From Chloroflexota bacterium (GTDB lineage: Bacteria; Chloroflexota; Dehalococcoidia; DSGV01): a DNA stretch of 43,874 bases. The notes below the pieces were generated by a model. That model was not told the origin of the DNA. It saw only the letters and a program-made list of their open reading frames with translations, and made no database searches. Positions 15,753-23,377 of the stretch are shown here, piece after piece. Position numbers and translations under genes: made by a program. Location of the stretch: assembly GCA_021787985.1 (NCBI GenBank), contig JAJYLG010000020.1, positions 1 through 43,874 on the forward strand, given 5' to 3'. Each line of letters begins with the position of its first letter. The first letter of the stretch is position 1.

Positions 15753-17114
15753 GTGCGCGCCGTGGGCTTCCTGCGGCCGGGGGCCGAGGACGATCCAGAA
15801 GGCGCGTTCCGCGGGTTCTGCGAACGTAGCGGCTATGAGCCGGCAGGAGTCGTGGTCGCCCCCGCGGCGGGCGACGACACCGCGGCCTTCGTGGAGCTGG
15901 TGGACCTGCTGGCGGCCCAGCCGCGGGCGTTCTTGGCGGTGGCCGTCGAACGGCCGGAGGCGCTCGGGATGACGGCCGCGGCGGCGCTCAACCGGGTCTG
16001 GCAGTTGCAATCCCTGGGCGCGCGCGTGCTCAGCATGGACGGGAGCTCGTCACCCGGACAGGCACTGCTGGAACGCTGGCGGGATGAAGAGCGCGGCACC
16101 GCGCGCGGCGATCGGATCCGTACTGCGATGCGACGACGGGTGGTCCGTGGTGAAGCGCTGGGCCGACCGCCCTACGGCTATCGCATCGGCGGTCGGCGGC
16201 GGCTCGAGCTCGTGCCGGAGGAGGCGCAGGTCGTCCGTTACATCTTTCGCATGTCGTTGCAGGAGGGGCTGGGCGTGCGGCGGATCGCCGGACGGCTCAA
16301 CCAGGAAGGCTATCGGACGCGCAGCGACGGACCGTGGAGCATGGTGACGGTGCGTAACATCCTGCGCAACCGCGTCTACGCCGGCACGTACGTGCGCTTT
16401 GGGGTGCGGGTTGCCGGCAGTCATGCGCCGCTGGTCCAGGCGGCGGCCTTCGACCAGGTTCAGCATCGACTCGACGCTCGTGCCCCACGTTCGGAACAGC
16501 GGCGTGGCGAGCCGTTCGCGCTCGTCGGTGTGGCGCGCTGCGCCGGCTGCGGGGAGCCGATGACCGGCGTCACGCGACGCGGGCGGTGGATGCGCCGTGA
16601 CGGGACGCTGCAGGTGCGTGAGTATCGCTACTACCAGTGCTCGTCGCGCCTGAACCGGACAGTGTGCGAGTACCGGACGTGGCGCGCGGCGGATCTGGAG
16701 GAGCGGGTGCGCCTGCTTCTGGCCGACGCACTCGACGGTTTGCCGACGACCGACGTGCATCCGCCGCAGGCAGCGGCGGGGTCAGCCGATGCGCGCCGGA
16801 TGCGGCAACGGGCCGGGATGGCGCGCCGTCGGCTGTGGGCGCTGTACGACGCCGCGGTGACGGGGCGGGTGCGGGAGCAGGAGTTCGCTGACCGGGCGGT
16901 CGAGGCGGCGGGACGGCTGCTGGAGGCCGAGCGCGCGCTGGCCGGCCGCACGGCCTCGACGAGCGCCGCGACCGACCTGCGCGGTACGCTCGCTCGGCTG
17001 GTCGACGCGTGGCATACGCTGCCGCACGGGGATCTCCGGCGGATGCTCGAATCGGCCGTCGCGCGAGTCGACGTGGACCGCGACCAGGTCCAGGTGCGGC
17101 TGCGTGGCGCCTGA
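15753..17114 (+). CDS. Large serine recombinase homologue, catalytic serine absent
   Basis: 453 aa. Order: a resolvase-like N-terminal domain (1-110), the Recombinase DNA-binding domain (about 118-235, with GRPPYGYRI and the NQEGYRTRSDGPWSMVTVRNILRNRVYAG block), a zinc ribbon (C263, C266, C296, C305), and a C-terminal helical region (about 310-450). In active family members the N-terminal strand reads like YxRxS; here it is GFLRPGAED, so Arg8 is kept but the serine position holds Gly. The later LDRLxR motif reads VERPEALG, keeping one Arg and losing the other. DNA binding seems preserved while strand cleavage probably is not. It lies 4 bp after the zinc-ribbon gene and overlaps rnhA by 11 bp, with no att-like repeats or cargo, so it appears domesticated. 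Confidence 0.85.
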   Translation: MRAVGFLRPGAEDDPEGAFRGFCERSGYEPAGVVVAPAAGDDTAAFVELVDLLAAQPRAFLAVAVERPEALGMTAAAALNRVWQLQSLGARVLSMDGSSSPGQALLERWRDEERGTARGDRIRTAMRRRVVRGEALGRPPYGYRIGGRRRLELVPEEAQVVRYIFRMSLQEGLGVRRIAGRLNQEGYRTRSDGPWSMVTVRNILRNRVYAGTYVRFGVRVAGSHAPLVQAAAFDQVQHRLDARAPRSEQRRGEPFALVGVARCAGCGEPMTGVTRRGRWMRRDGTLQVREYRYYQCSSRLNRTVCEYRTWRAADLEERVRLLLADALDGLPTTDVHPPQAAAGSADARRMRQRAGMARRRLWALYDAAVTGRVREQEFADRAVEAAGRLLEAERALAGRTASTSAATDLRGTLARLVDAWHTLPHGDLRRMLESAVARVDVDRDQVQVRLRGA

Positions 17115-17523
17115 CGCTCCGCTGGTCGTGTACACAGACGGCGCTTCGCGCGGGAATCCGGGTCGGGCCGCCATCGGGGCGAGCGTCCAGGACCTTGCCG
17201 GGCGGGAGCTGCACGCGGTCTCGCGCGAGATCGGTGTGGCGACGAACAACGAGGCGGAGTACCGCGCTGCCATCGCCGGCTTGGAGGCGGCGCTGGCGCT
17301 GGGCGCCGACAGGGTGGAGCTGCGGATGGACAGCGAGCTGTGTGTTCGGCAGCTCAGCGGGCGATACCGGGTGCGCAACCCGCGGCTGCAGGAGCTGCAC
17401 GCTCGGGTGGAGCTGCTGCGGCGGCAGTTCCGCGCCTTCGGGGTGCACCATGTGCCGCGGGAGCAAAACCGGCGCGCGGACTGGCTGGCGAACGCGGCGC
17501 TGGACGGACGGTCCGTCACATAA
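17104..17523 (+). CDS. rnhA: Ribonuclease HI
   Basis: 139 aa, compact form. The catalytic acids are visible as YTDGASRGNPG (Asp11), NNEAEYRA (Glu), MDSELCVRQL (Asp) and the last Asp in NRRADWLAN. It lacks the basic handle of the E. coli enzyme and the fused phosphatase of mycobacterial Rv2228c. It degrades RNA in RNA-DNA hybrids. The GTG start overlaps the recombinase homologue by 11 bp. The stop lies only 16 bp before the rnpB -10 element. Confidence 0.93.
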   Translation: MAPDAPLVVYTDGASRGNPGRAAIGASVQDLAGRELHAVSREIGVATNNEAEYRAAIAGLEAALALGADRVELRMDSELCVRQLSGRYRVRNPRLQELHARVELLRRQFRAFGVHHVPREQNRRADWLANAALDGRSVT

Positions 17524-17539
17524 CATAAGACTGCGGTGT

Positions 17540-17545
17540 TAGGAT
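17540..17545 (+). promoter_or_regulatory. -10 element of rnpB
   Basis: TAGGAT ends 5-6 nt before the 5' strand of the RNase P P1 helix, the right distance for the RNA's first base. A -35 would fall on the rnhA stop region (CACATA/GTCACA), which matches poorly. Confidence 0.5.
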
Positions 17546-17549
17546 AGTG

Positions 17550-17921
17550 GAGCGCCAGGGGACTGGGCGGCCGCGTGGTCCGCTATCGGCGGGCCCCGAG
17601 GAAAGTCCGAGCTCCACCGGGCAGGGTGCCGGGTAACTCCCGGGCGGCGTGAGCCGACGGAAAGTGCCACAGAAACATACCGCCCCGGTCGCCTGTGACC
17701 GGGGTAAGGGTGAAATGGTGCGGTAAGAGCGCACCGGCGGGCGGGAGACCGCTCGGCCGGGTAAACCCCACCCGGAGCAAGACCGAATAGGGGGGCAAAC
17801 GGCGCCCGGCCGGCCCCCGGGTTGGTCGCTGGACTCGGCCGGCAACGGCCGGGCGAGAGAGATGGCCGCCACCGCCGCAGCGCGGCGGTACAGAACTCGG
17901 CTTACAGGTCCCCTGGCGCGA
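17550..17921 (+). ncRNA. rnpB: RNase P RNA (M1, type A)
   Basis: About 372 nt. P1 is formed by GCGCCAGGGGAC near the 5' end and GTCCCCTGGCGC at 17909-17920. The universal core is present in order: GAGGAAAGTCCG (17598-17609), ACAGAAACATACCGCC, GGGTGAAATGGTGCGGTAAGAG, GAGCAAGACCGAATAGGGG and finally CAGAACTCGGCTTACAGG. It is the catalytic RNA that removes tRNA 5' leaders together with RnpA. The ends are set by P1 and could be off by a few bases. From 17922 to 18031 I see no gene and no convincing terminator. Confidence 0.97.
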
Positions 17922-18031
17922 CATCGCAGCCGCCGTTCCATCGCGGCGCAGCAGCCCTGAGAAGGGTCAGACACCACTCGAACAACCAGCATGGAGGATG
18001 GGGGCGCCGCGCCTGTCCGCAGCAGGCGGGC

Positions 18032-18312
18032 TCATTCGCGGTCGTGGCGGAACGCCATGAGCGACTCTTCGTCGAAGAGGCGATCGAGGAGCTCGTCTCG
18101 GGACGTCTCGAAGTGCGCGGCGACTTCACTGAAGATGGCCCCGAGCGTGCCGATGCGAAGTGGGTCGTGTCGCGGGACGGTGACGTGACGCTCGCCGCGC
18201 TCCACCGTTGTCAGGCGCATGTGCTGCCGGTTGGGCGGGTCACGGCGTAGCCGAGTACTGAGAGCGCCCAGGCGAGCTTCTCGCTTGTGACGTCGCGGGG
18301 AAGCCGGGTCAT
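18032..18312 (-). pseudogene. hicA: HicA-type toxin, frameshifted
   Basis: An ATG at 18312 opens MTRLPRDVTSEKLAWALSVL, the normal HicA start. The frame then runs into TGA shortly after GSTCA. A single missing base near 18223 would restore GSHMRLTT followed by the conserved VTVPRHDPLRIGTLGAIFSEV segment, which contains the HDPL-type histidine region of HicA. The toxin (an mRNA interferase with a dsRNA-binding-like fold) is therefore broken in this sequence unless a base was missed. The intended start overlaps the hicB stop by ATGA, as in intact pairs. The end after the HicA core carries an extra tail of about 16 residues. Confidence 0.75.
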
Positions 18313-18550
18313 ACGGCGATGACGCCGTCGCGCACGAAGTGGAGCCGTACCATCCGAGGAGCCCTGCCCTCGTCGAAGTGGCAGCGGACGCATCCCGAAC
18401 GCGCTCCCGGAGCGTACCCAGGTCATCGGCCTCCGTGAAGATGGCCTGGCCGAGCGCTCGGGCCGTGAAGCCCCGCTCGGGATCCTCGGTTACCACGAAG
18501 ATGATCTCGCCCAGCAAGGGCCTCAGCGCCAGCGTGCGCGGAGCCATCAT
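18309..18550 (-). pseudogene. hicB: HicB-type antitoxin, frameshifted
   Basis: The ATG at 18550 opens a small HicB-like domain: GEIIFVVTEDPERGFTARAL, then QAIFTEADDLGTLRERVRDA. After this the expected VRCHFDEGRAPRMVRLHFVRDGVIAV continues in the next frame, so one base is missing near 18390. Members are often misannotated as 2-oxoisovalerate dehydrogenase. The stop at 18309 is the one used by the restored frame. Because hicA also has a one-base loss, the two shifts create a meaningless 172-codon open frame spanning both genes (18032-18550). Decay is likely; a double sequencing error is possible. Confidence 0.75.
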
Positions 18551-18627
18551 ACCTCGCGATGGATGCGAGCGGCGGAGACCGACGTGGGCTTGTCGAGCCA
18601 GGGCAAGTTGCCCGCGCGCCCTCCGTC

Positions 18628-18671
18628 ATTCCCGCGAAGAGTCCTGCCCCCGCGAAGGCGGAGGCGGGAAT
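18628..18671. repeat. REP-like dispersed palindrome
   Basis: ATTCCCGC (18628-18635) and GCGGGAAT (18664-18671) flank 28 bp. The flanks CGTC and CCAAC match the CGTCATTCCCGCG...CGGGAATCCA element scattered through many bacterial genomes; on the minus strand it reads out the tell-tale WIPA...FAGMTE peptide. The interior here is longer than the compact version. Confidence 0.55.
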
Positions 18672-18719
18672 CCAACACCCGCTCCCTTCGTCATTGCAAC
18701 GGAAGCGGTTCTTCCCAAG

Positions 18720-18799
18720 AAGGACTGCCGCCAACGGTCTGCGGCAGCAGACCGCGAGCGCGCCACGTTGCCGGGGCGATCTCTCCGTCGGCAGTCCTT
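18720..18799. repeat. 80-bp inverted-repeat element with an internal hairpin
   Basis: AAGGACTGCCG (18720-18730) is a perfect complement of CGGCAGTCCTT (18789-18799). Inside, CGGTCTGC (18735-18742) and GCAGACCG (18747-18754) form an 8-bp stem with a GGCA loop. It could be a miniature mobile-element relic with terminal inverted repeats (no clear target duplication seen) or a branched RNA. The right arm runs into the -35 hexamer of the following small transcript. Confidence 0.5.
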
Positions 18800-18826
18800 G
18801 ACGCGCCGGCCGCCAGCCCGGAAGAT
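18798..18826 (+). promoter_or_regulatory. Possible promoter for the small ORF transcript
   Basis: TTGACG (18798-18803) and GAAGAT (18821-18826) with a 17-bp spacer. The -35 is good and the -10 is weak. Initiation near 18833 would place the ribosome-binding site at 18838 almost at the 5' end. Confidence 0.3.
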
Positions 18827-18852
18827 GAGCGACAGGGAAGGAGGTGATGTGC

Positions 18853-18927
18853 ATGGACCATAGTCGTCGTCCGGTCACGCGGCCGGAGGGTCTGTGCCAC
18901 GCCGCCCTGGGGGTGCGCGTGGGCTAG
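18853..18927 (+). CDS. 24-codon ORF with perfect Shine-Dalgarno (possible leader peptide)
   Basis: AAGGAGGTGAT at 18838-18848 is a full-length complement of the 16S rRNA 3' end, the strongest ribosome-binding site in the window. The ATG at 18853 (or 18847, in frame) opens MDHSRRPVTRPEGLCHAALG and ends with TAG at 18925. No family is recognised. Alternative hairpins follow the ORF (GCCACGC 18896-18902 with GCGTGGC 18931-18937, versus AGGCC 18926-18930 with GGCCT 18935-18939), then a strong terminator. The arrangement resembles a leader-peptide attenuator, but there is no codon run that names a regulating amino acid, and birA downstream has its own -10. Expression is unproven. Confidence 0.35.
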   Translation: MDHSRRPVTRPEGLCHAALGVRVG

Positions 18928-18955
18928 GCCGCGTGGCCTGGCGATTGAAAAAGTG

Positions 18956-18995
18956 GGGCCGCTCGCGGAACAGCACCGCGGGCGGCCCTCTCTTT
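18956..18995 (+). terminator. Strong intrinsic terminator upstream of birA
   Basis: A 13-pair stem (18956-18968 with 18976-18988, one G-T pair) around the loop AACAGCA is followed by TCTCTTT. On the minus strand the same stem is followed by CACTTTTTC, so it may stop transcription both ways. It is the clearest terminator in the window. Confidence 0.8.
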
Positions 18996-19026
18996 GGGGT
19001 TCTCCCCCGCTCCTCGCTCCGCCCGC

Positions 19027-19032
19027 TACACT
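19027..19032 (+). promoter_or_regulatory. -10 element of birA (leaderless type)
   Basis: TACACT ends 6 nt before the birA ATG at 19039, so the mRNA probably begins at or near the start codon. No Shine-Dalgarno is present, and no good -35 lies at the standard distance. Confidence 0.5.
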
Positions 19033-19038
19033 CATTCC

Positions 19039-19827
19039 ATGCCGGAATTCGACCGCGAGCACTTCCAGGCGCTGCTGCACGCGCGCTGGTGCGGGCGGAA
19101 CCTTGAGTACCACCCGACGGTCGGCTCCACCATGGACCGTGCTCGGGAGCTGGCGAACGAGGGCTGCCCCGAGGGCGCCGTGGTGCTGGCGGACGAGCAG
19201 ACGGCCGGGCGAGGGCGCAAGGGACGCGCCTGGGTGTCGCCCCCGGGAGCGAACCTCTACTTCACCGTCGTGTTGCACCCGGACGCCCGTCTGCTGCCCA
19301 GGCTGGCGTTGGCGGTGCCGCTGGCCGTGCGCTGGGGCTGTTGGACTGTCTGCCAGGTGCGGGCGCGCATCAAGTGGCCGAACGACGTCGTGGTCGGCAC
19401 CCACAAGCTCGCCGGGGTGCTGATCGACGCGGAGCTCAGCGGGGAGACGCCGCGATTCGCGCTCGCGGGCGTTGGGCTGAACGTGAACTTCGACCCGGCC
19501 AACCAGCCCGAGGTTGCGTCGGTCGCCACCAGCCTGCTCGCGGAGACCGGCCGCTTGCAGTCGCGCGAGGCCGTGCTCGCGGCCGTCCTCGAGGCGTTGG
19601 AGCGGCGCGTGGAGCTGGAGCGCCAGGGCCACTCGATCGTCGACGAGTATCGGGACTCGCTCGCCATGCTCGGCGAGTGGGTGGAGCTGCGCTCCGGCGA
19701 CACGGTGATCCACGGCAAGGCGGTCGACATCGCGCCCGACGGTGCGCTGGTTCTGCGGCACGAGGACGGCCGCGAGGTCGCCTACCCCGCCGGCGAGCTC
19801 AGCCTGCGCCCGTTCCCTCGTCCGTGA
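19039..19827 (+). CDS. birA: Biotin--[acetyl-CoA-carboxylase] ligase (monofunctional BirA)
   Basis: 262 aa. Catalytic-domain motifs are [11 protein letters not shown], the biotinyl-AMP loop GRGRKGRAW (near residue 57), and KWPNDVVV with the following [12 protein letters not shown] small C-terminal SH3-like domain (about 215-260) is present. The N-terminal helix-turn-helix of repressor-type BirA is missing, so it is expected to biotinylate the carrier protein without acting as a regulator. The ATG at 19039 follows a TACACT element by 6 nt. Its end overlaps the convergent slipin gene by 29 bp. It serves the acetyl-CoA carboxylase whose carboxyltransferase is at 2258-4087. Confidence 0.92.
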   Translation: MPEFDREHFQALLHARWCGRNLEYHPTVGSTMDRARELANEGCPEGAVVLADEQTAGRGRKGRAWVSPPGANLYFTVVLHPDARLLPRLALAVPLAVRWGCWTVCQVRARIKWPNDVVVGTHKLAGVLIDAELSGETPRFALAGVGLNVNFDPANQPEVASVATSLLAETGRLQSREAVLAAVLEALERRVELERQGHSIVDEYRDSLAMLGEWVELRSGDTVIHGKAVDIAPDGALVLRHEDGREVAYPAGELSLRPFPRP

Positions 19828-20650
19828 CCCCGCCCGCGTCCGGCGGCTCTGCCGTGACCTCCACCGGCGCGGGCCGCACCGTGCGCGCGCCGAGCGCCGA
19901 TACACCGGTCATGAACGGCGCGAGGATATCGACCGGCACGGGAAAGACGATGGTGGAGCTGTTCTCGGTCGCGATCTCGGCCAGCGTTTGCAAGTAGCGC
20001 AGTTGCAGCGATGTCGGGGTCTGCGCCAGCAGCTTGCCGGCATCGGTCAGTCTCGCCGCCGCCTGGAACTCGCCGTCGGCCGCGATCACCTTCGCGCGGC
20101 GCTCGCGTTCCGCCTCGGCCTGCCGGGCCATCGCGCGCTGCATCGTCTGCGGCAGCTCCACGTCCTTGATCTCGACGATCGTCACCTTCACGCCCCACGG
20201 CTCGGTCTGCTCGTCGATGATCTTCTGCAGCCGCTGGTTGATACGCTCGCGTTCCGACAGCACCTCGTCCAGCTCGCTCTGGCCGATGACGTTCCGCAGC
20301 GTCGTCTGCGCGATCTGCGACGTGGCACGAATCATGTCGTAGACTTTGACGACTGCATCCTGGGGGTTCACGACGCGGAAGTAGATCACGGCATTGACCT
20401 TCACCGTGACGTTGTCGCGCGTGATCACCTCCTGGCTCGGCACGTCCATTGCCACGATCCGGAGGTCCATCTTCCGCATCCGCTCGATCATGGGGATCAG
20501 CAGGATCAGCCCGGGCCCGCGCGCACCCACCAAGCGGCCGAGGCGAAAGACGACCCCACGTTCGTACTCCTGCACCACGCGTACCGCCGACGCGAACAGG
20601 ATGATGAGCACACCGAGGATGATGAGCGGAACGACGACCACAACCGTCAT
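19799..20650 (-). CDS. Slipin (SPFH/stomatin family) membrane protein
   Basis: 283 aa. An N-terminal hydrophobic segment (2-22) is followed by the SPFH/band-7 domain: [31 protein letters not shown], then [25 protein letters not shown] coiled-coil region runs around 165-215 ([27 protein letters not shown]), the classic stomatin signature. Such proteins form ring-like membrane assemblies and commonly partner with NfeD proteins; here the ATG makes an ATGA overlap with nfeD upstream. The C-terminal 45 residues are variable and Pro/Ala-rich. Client processes are unknown. Confidence 0.92.
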   Translation of the reverse strand: MTVVVVVPLIILGVLIILFASAVRVVQEYERGVVFRLGRLVGARGPGLILLIPMIERMRKMDLRIVAMDVPSQEVITRDNVTVKVNAVIYFRVVNPQDAVVKVYDMIRATSQIAQTTLRNVIGQSELDEVLSERERINQRLQKIIDEQTEPWGVKVTIVEIKDVELPQTMQRAMARQAEAERERRAKVIAADGEFQAAARLTDAGKLLAQTPTSLQLRYLQTLAEIATENSSTIVFPVPVDILAPFMTGVSALGARTVRPAPVEVTAEPPDAGGVTDEGTGAG

Positions 20651-22047
20651 GCTGAGCCTCCTTTCGGGTTTGAACCTTCCGGTGGTTGTTCGCGGCCGGT
20701 GACCGCCGGAGGCGGGAACTGCGCGGCCGGCTGGCGGGGGCGCACACGCAGCCGCAGCCCTTCGACCGCAACGACAATCACGGGCGTACCCGCCGAGACC
20801 GGCCCGTCCTCGGCGGTCGCACGCCAGCGCTCACCCTGTACGGCGACGTAGCCGTCGGGAGCGAGCTCGGTGCGGGCGACGCCGTTGCGCCCAAGCATCC
20901 CTTCCGCGCCTGTCACGGAGGCGCGGCGTCGTGCCCGCAGCAGGGCGGAGAATACGAAGCTGAAGAACGCGGCCACCGCCAGCGCGAGCGGCACCACGGT
21001 CCAGGGAGAGACGCCTGGCCCGCGTCCGCTGCCGCCGGTGAGCATCAACCCGCCGACGACCAGCGCGACCGCGCCACCCAGTCCCAGCGCCCCGAACCCG
21101 CCGACCATCAGCTCGGCGACGAATAGCACGAACGCCGCGCCGATGAGCACCGCTCCTGCCACGTTGACGCCCAGCACTCCCAGGCTGAAGAACGCCAGGA
21201 TGAGCAGGATCGCTCCGGCAACGCCGGGGGCGATGGCGCCCGGGTGGAAGAGCTCGAAGAGCAGCAGCACCCCACCGAGAACCAGGAAGGTGAACGCCAG
21301 GTTCGGGTCCGAGAGGAGGTTGAGGAAACGGTCCACCGGCGACATGGTGAGCTGGGCCCGCGGCGTGCCTTGGGCGATGCGAACGACCTCGGGCCGGCCG
21401 GCCACGAGCGCGGTGCGCCCGTTGGCCCCGTCGATCAGTTGGGAGGGGTCGTTGGCCAAGAAGTCCACCACGTGGAGCTGGACCGCCTGCTGCGCCGTGA
21501 TCGAGACGGCCTCGCGCACGGCCTGCTCCGCCCAGTCGGCGTTGCGTCCGTGCTGCTCGGCGAGCGAGCGGATCTGGGCGGCCGCGTCGTTGGTGATCTT
21601 CTTGCCGAGCGTGCCGCCGATGTTGCCGCCCGTGCTGCTGATGGGCGACGCGGCGCCGATGTTCGTGCCCTGCGCCATCGCCGCGATGCCGGCCGCCATG
21701 GTGATGAACGTACCAGCAGAGGCAGCGCGCGCCCCGGACGGCGCGACCCAGACGGCCACCGGCACGGTCGTGCGCTCGATCCGCTGCACGATCTGGCGCA
21801 TCGACGCCTCGAAGCCTCCGGGGGTGTCCAGCTCGATCACGGCCAGCGACGCATGCGCGCGCTCAGCGTCGCCGAGCGTCCGGTCGAGATAGCGCGCCAT
21901 GACGTCGTTGATGTCGCCGTGAGCGCGGATGAGCACGACCGCGCCGCGCGGGATGCTGCTGCCGCCGCACGCGGATGCGAGCAGCGCGACGGCAAGGACG
22001 AGGGCGGGCACGATGCGTCGCCCGGCGCGGCCCACGCGGAACTTCAT
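20647..22047 (-). CDS. nfeD: NfeD-family membrane-bound serine protease (long form)
   Basis: 466 aa. The signal region (about 10-30) ends LLASACGG, so it may be cleaved as a lipoprotein at Cys30 or thereabouts; the lipobox is weak. A ClpP-like protease domain follows, with [16 protein letters not shown], the catalytic serine in RAASAGTFI, and the lysine in TLGKKITND. Then come 4-5 membrane helices (about 255-375) and a C-terminal OB-fold domain (about 385-450). Long NfeD proteins cleave stomatin partners in archaea, which fits the overlap with the slipin gene. The start was chosen at the ATG at 22047, behind a TACACT element; the frame continues upstream but lies over the divergent hisZ promoter. 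Confidence 0.9.
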   Translation of the reverse strand: MKFRVGRAGRRIVPALVLAVALLASACGGSSIPRGAVVLIRAHGDINDVMARYLDRTLGDAERAHASLAVIELDTPGGFEASMRQIVQRIERTTVPVAVWVAPSGARAASAGTFITMAAGIAAMAQGTNIGAASPISSTGGNIGGTLGKKITNDAAAQIRSLAEQHGRNADWAEQAVREAVSITAQQAVQLHVVDFLANDPSQLIDGANGRTALVAGRPEVVRIAQGTPRAQLTMSPVDRFLNLLSDPNLAFTFLVLGGVLLLFELFHPGAIAPGVAGAILLILAFFSLGVLGVNVAGAVLIGAAFVLFVAELMVGGFGALGLGGAVALVVGGLMLTGGSGRGPGVSPWTVVPLALAVAAFFSFVFSALLRARRRASVTGAEGMLGRNGVARTELAPDGYVAVQGERWRATAEDGPVSAGTPVIVVAVEGLRLRVRPRQPAAQFPPPAVTGREQPPEGSNPKGGSA

Positions 22048-22056
22048 GGCGCCGCC

Positions 22057-22062
22057 AGTGTA
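22057..22062 (-). promoter_or_regulatory. -10 element of nfeD-slipin
   Basis: Minus-strand TACACT ends 9 nt before the nfeD ATG, giving a leaderless or near-leaderless mRNA. It shares a 90-bp divergent region with the hisZ promoter. Confidence 0.4.
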
Positions 22063-22078
22063 CGCGGTGGCCGCGCGT

Positions 22079-22106
22079 TTGCGTTGCCGTCCTGCGCTGC
22101 TACACT
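22079..22106 (+). promoter_or_regulatory. Promoter of the his operon
   Basis: TTGCGT (22079-22084) and TACACT (22101-22106) with a 16-bp spacer. A leader of about 27 nt contains CCGGAGG before the GTG at 22139. No his leader peptide or attenuator is visible in it. Confidence 0.45.
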
Positions 22107-22138
22107 TCCCTTGTACCCCTGACCGCCCGGAGGCTTGC

Positions 22139-23377
22139 GTGTCGCCCACCAGTGCCGCCCCGCTGCGTGTCCGCGGCATGCGAGACTTGCTGCCCGACGA
22201 GATGGCCGCGTTCCGCAAGCTGGAGGATGCGTTCCGCGACGTCAGCTCCGCCTGGGGCTACCGCGAGGTCCGGACTCCGGCGCTCGAGTACCTGCATCTC
22301 TTCACCTCCGCCGGCACGCTCTCGCCACAGCTCCTCGACCGCGTCTACTCGTTTCTCGACTGGGACGGCTGGAGTGGCGAACGCGTCGTGTTGCGACCGG
22401 ACGGCACGATCCCCGTCGCGCGGCTTTTCGGCGAGTCGGCGCGTGACCTGCTGCCAGCCCGCCTCGCGTACGTGCAGGAGGTGTACCGCTTCGCTACCGG
22501 CGACCAGCCGCGCTCCGAGTGGCAGTGTGGTACCGAGCTGATCGGCGCGGGCGGACCGTTGGCCGATCTGGAGCTGATCGCGGTGGGGGTGGAAACGCTG
22601 CGCCGCTGCGGGGCGCAGGCCGTGCGGGTGAGGGTGTCGCACGCCGGCATCGCCCGGGCGTTGCTCGCGGCGGCGGGGCTCGGGCGGGCCGAGCAGGTTG
22701 CGATGTACGACGCGCTGCTCGCCGGCGACCGCGCCGCGGTCGAGCGGCTGGGCGCGCTCCTGCCGGGGGCGCTCTCCGCGGCCGTCCTACTCGACGTGGC
22801 CGAGGCGGGGGTCGGGTACGTGACCAACCTGCAGGCGCTGCTCGGCGACCGCGTGCCGGGGCTGGCCGAGCCGCTGGCCGAGCTGCGCACCGTGGTGGAG
22901 ACACTCGACCGGCTGCACGTGGACTGCGCGGTCACGCCGCTGCTGGCACGCGACTTCGAGTACTACCGCGGTGTGGTCTTCCGCTTCGACGTCGGTGAGG
23001 CGGACGTGGGCGGCGGTGGTCGGTATGACGGTCTGCTCGAGTTCGTGGGGGCCGCGGACGTGCCGGCGAGCGGATTCGCCTTCGACGTGCCCAGCTTGCT
23101 CGCCGCGGTCCGCATCGAGCCCGGTGGTCCGCTGACCGTGCCGCTCGTCGTGGAGCGAGATGACCCCGCCACCTACGCCGCGGCCATGGCCGCCGCCAAG
23201 CGGTTGCACCGCGCCGGTGTGGCCGCGTCGGTGATGCGGGCGCCGGCGCCGCTCCCGCATCTGGTGGTGGATCTCGAGGACCCGGCGCGTCCGTTCGTGC
23301 TGCGCAGCGACGGCGGTGCCGAGCGCGAGGGCGATCTGGGCGCGGCGCTGGCGCGGCTGGAGCGACTCCGCCGGTGA
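22139..23377 (+). CDS. hisZ: ATP phosphoribosyltransferase regulatory subunit HisZ
   Basis: 412 aa histidyl-tRNA-synthetase-like protein. The class II aaRS core starts at RVRGMRDLLPDEM, with motif 2 around VVLRPDGTIPVARL and YVQEVYRFATGDQPRSEWQCGTELIG. The motif 3-like stretch GGGGRYDGLLEFVG is intact. The anticodon-binding domain of true HisRS is replaced by a short C-terminal domain, and the histidine-specific HisA motifs are changed (DFEYYRGVVFRF retained in part), so HisZ rather than HisRS. It pairs with short-form HisG. The GTG start with GGAGG follows a promoter, and the stop overlaps hisG by GTGA. Confidence 0.88.
   Translation: MSPTSAAPLRVRGMRDLLPDEMAAFRKLEDAFRDVSSAWGYREVRTPALEYLHLFTSAGTLSPQLLDRVYSFLDWDGWSGERVVLRPDGTIPVARLFGESARDLLPARLAYVQEVYRFATGDQPRSEWQCGTELIGAGGPLADLELIAVGVETLRRCGAQAVRVRVSHAGIARALLAAAGLGRAEQVAMYDALLAGDRAAVERLGALLPGALSAAVLLDVAEAGVGYVTNLQALLGDRVPGLAEPLAELRTVVETLDRLHVDCAVTPLLARDFEYYRGVVFRFDVGEADVGGGGRYDGLLEFVGAADVPASGFAFDVPSLLAAVRIEPGGPLTVPLVVERDDPATYAAAMAAAKRLHRAGVAASVMRAPAPLPHLVVDLEDPARPFVLRSDGGAEREGDLGAALARLERLRR

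Noticed and set aside
15753-17114. A mobile element or prophage integrase with cargo
   Set aside because: No att-like repeats, cargo, tRNA target or composition change; flanking genes overlap it tightly, so it is treated as resident.
17550-17921. Protein-coding frames across the rnpB segment
   Set aside because: The universal RNase P RNA core and P1 pairing account for the whole segment.
18032-18550. A single 172-codon open frame on the minus strand
   Set aside because: Its start matches HicB and its end matches HicA, but the middle is out of frame for both. Two single-base losses explain it better than a fusion protein.
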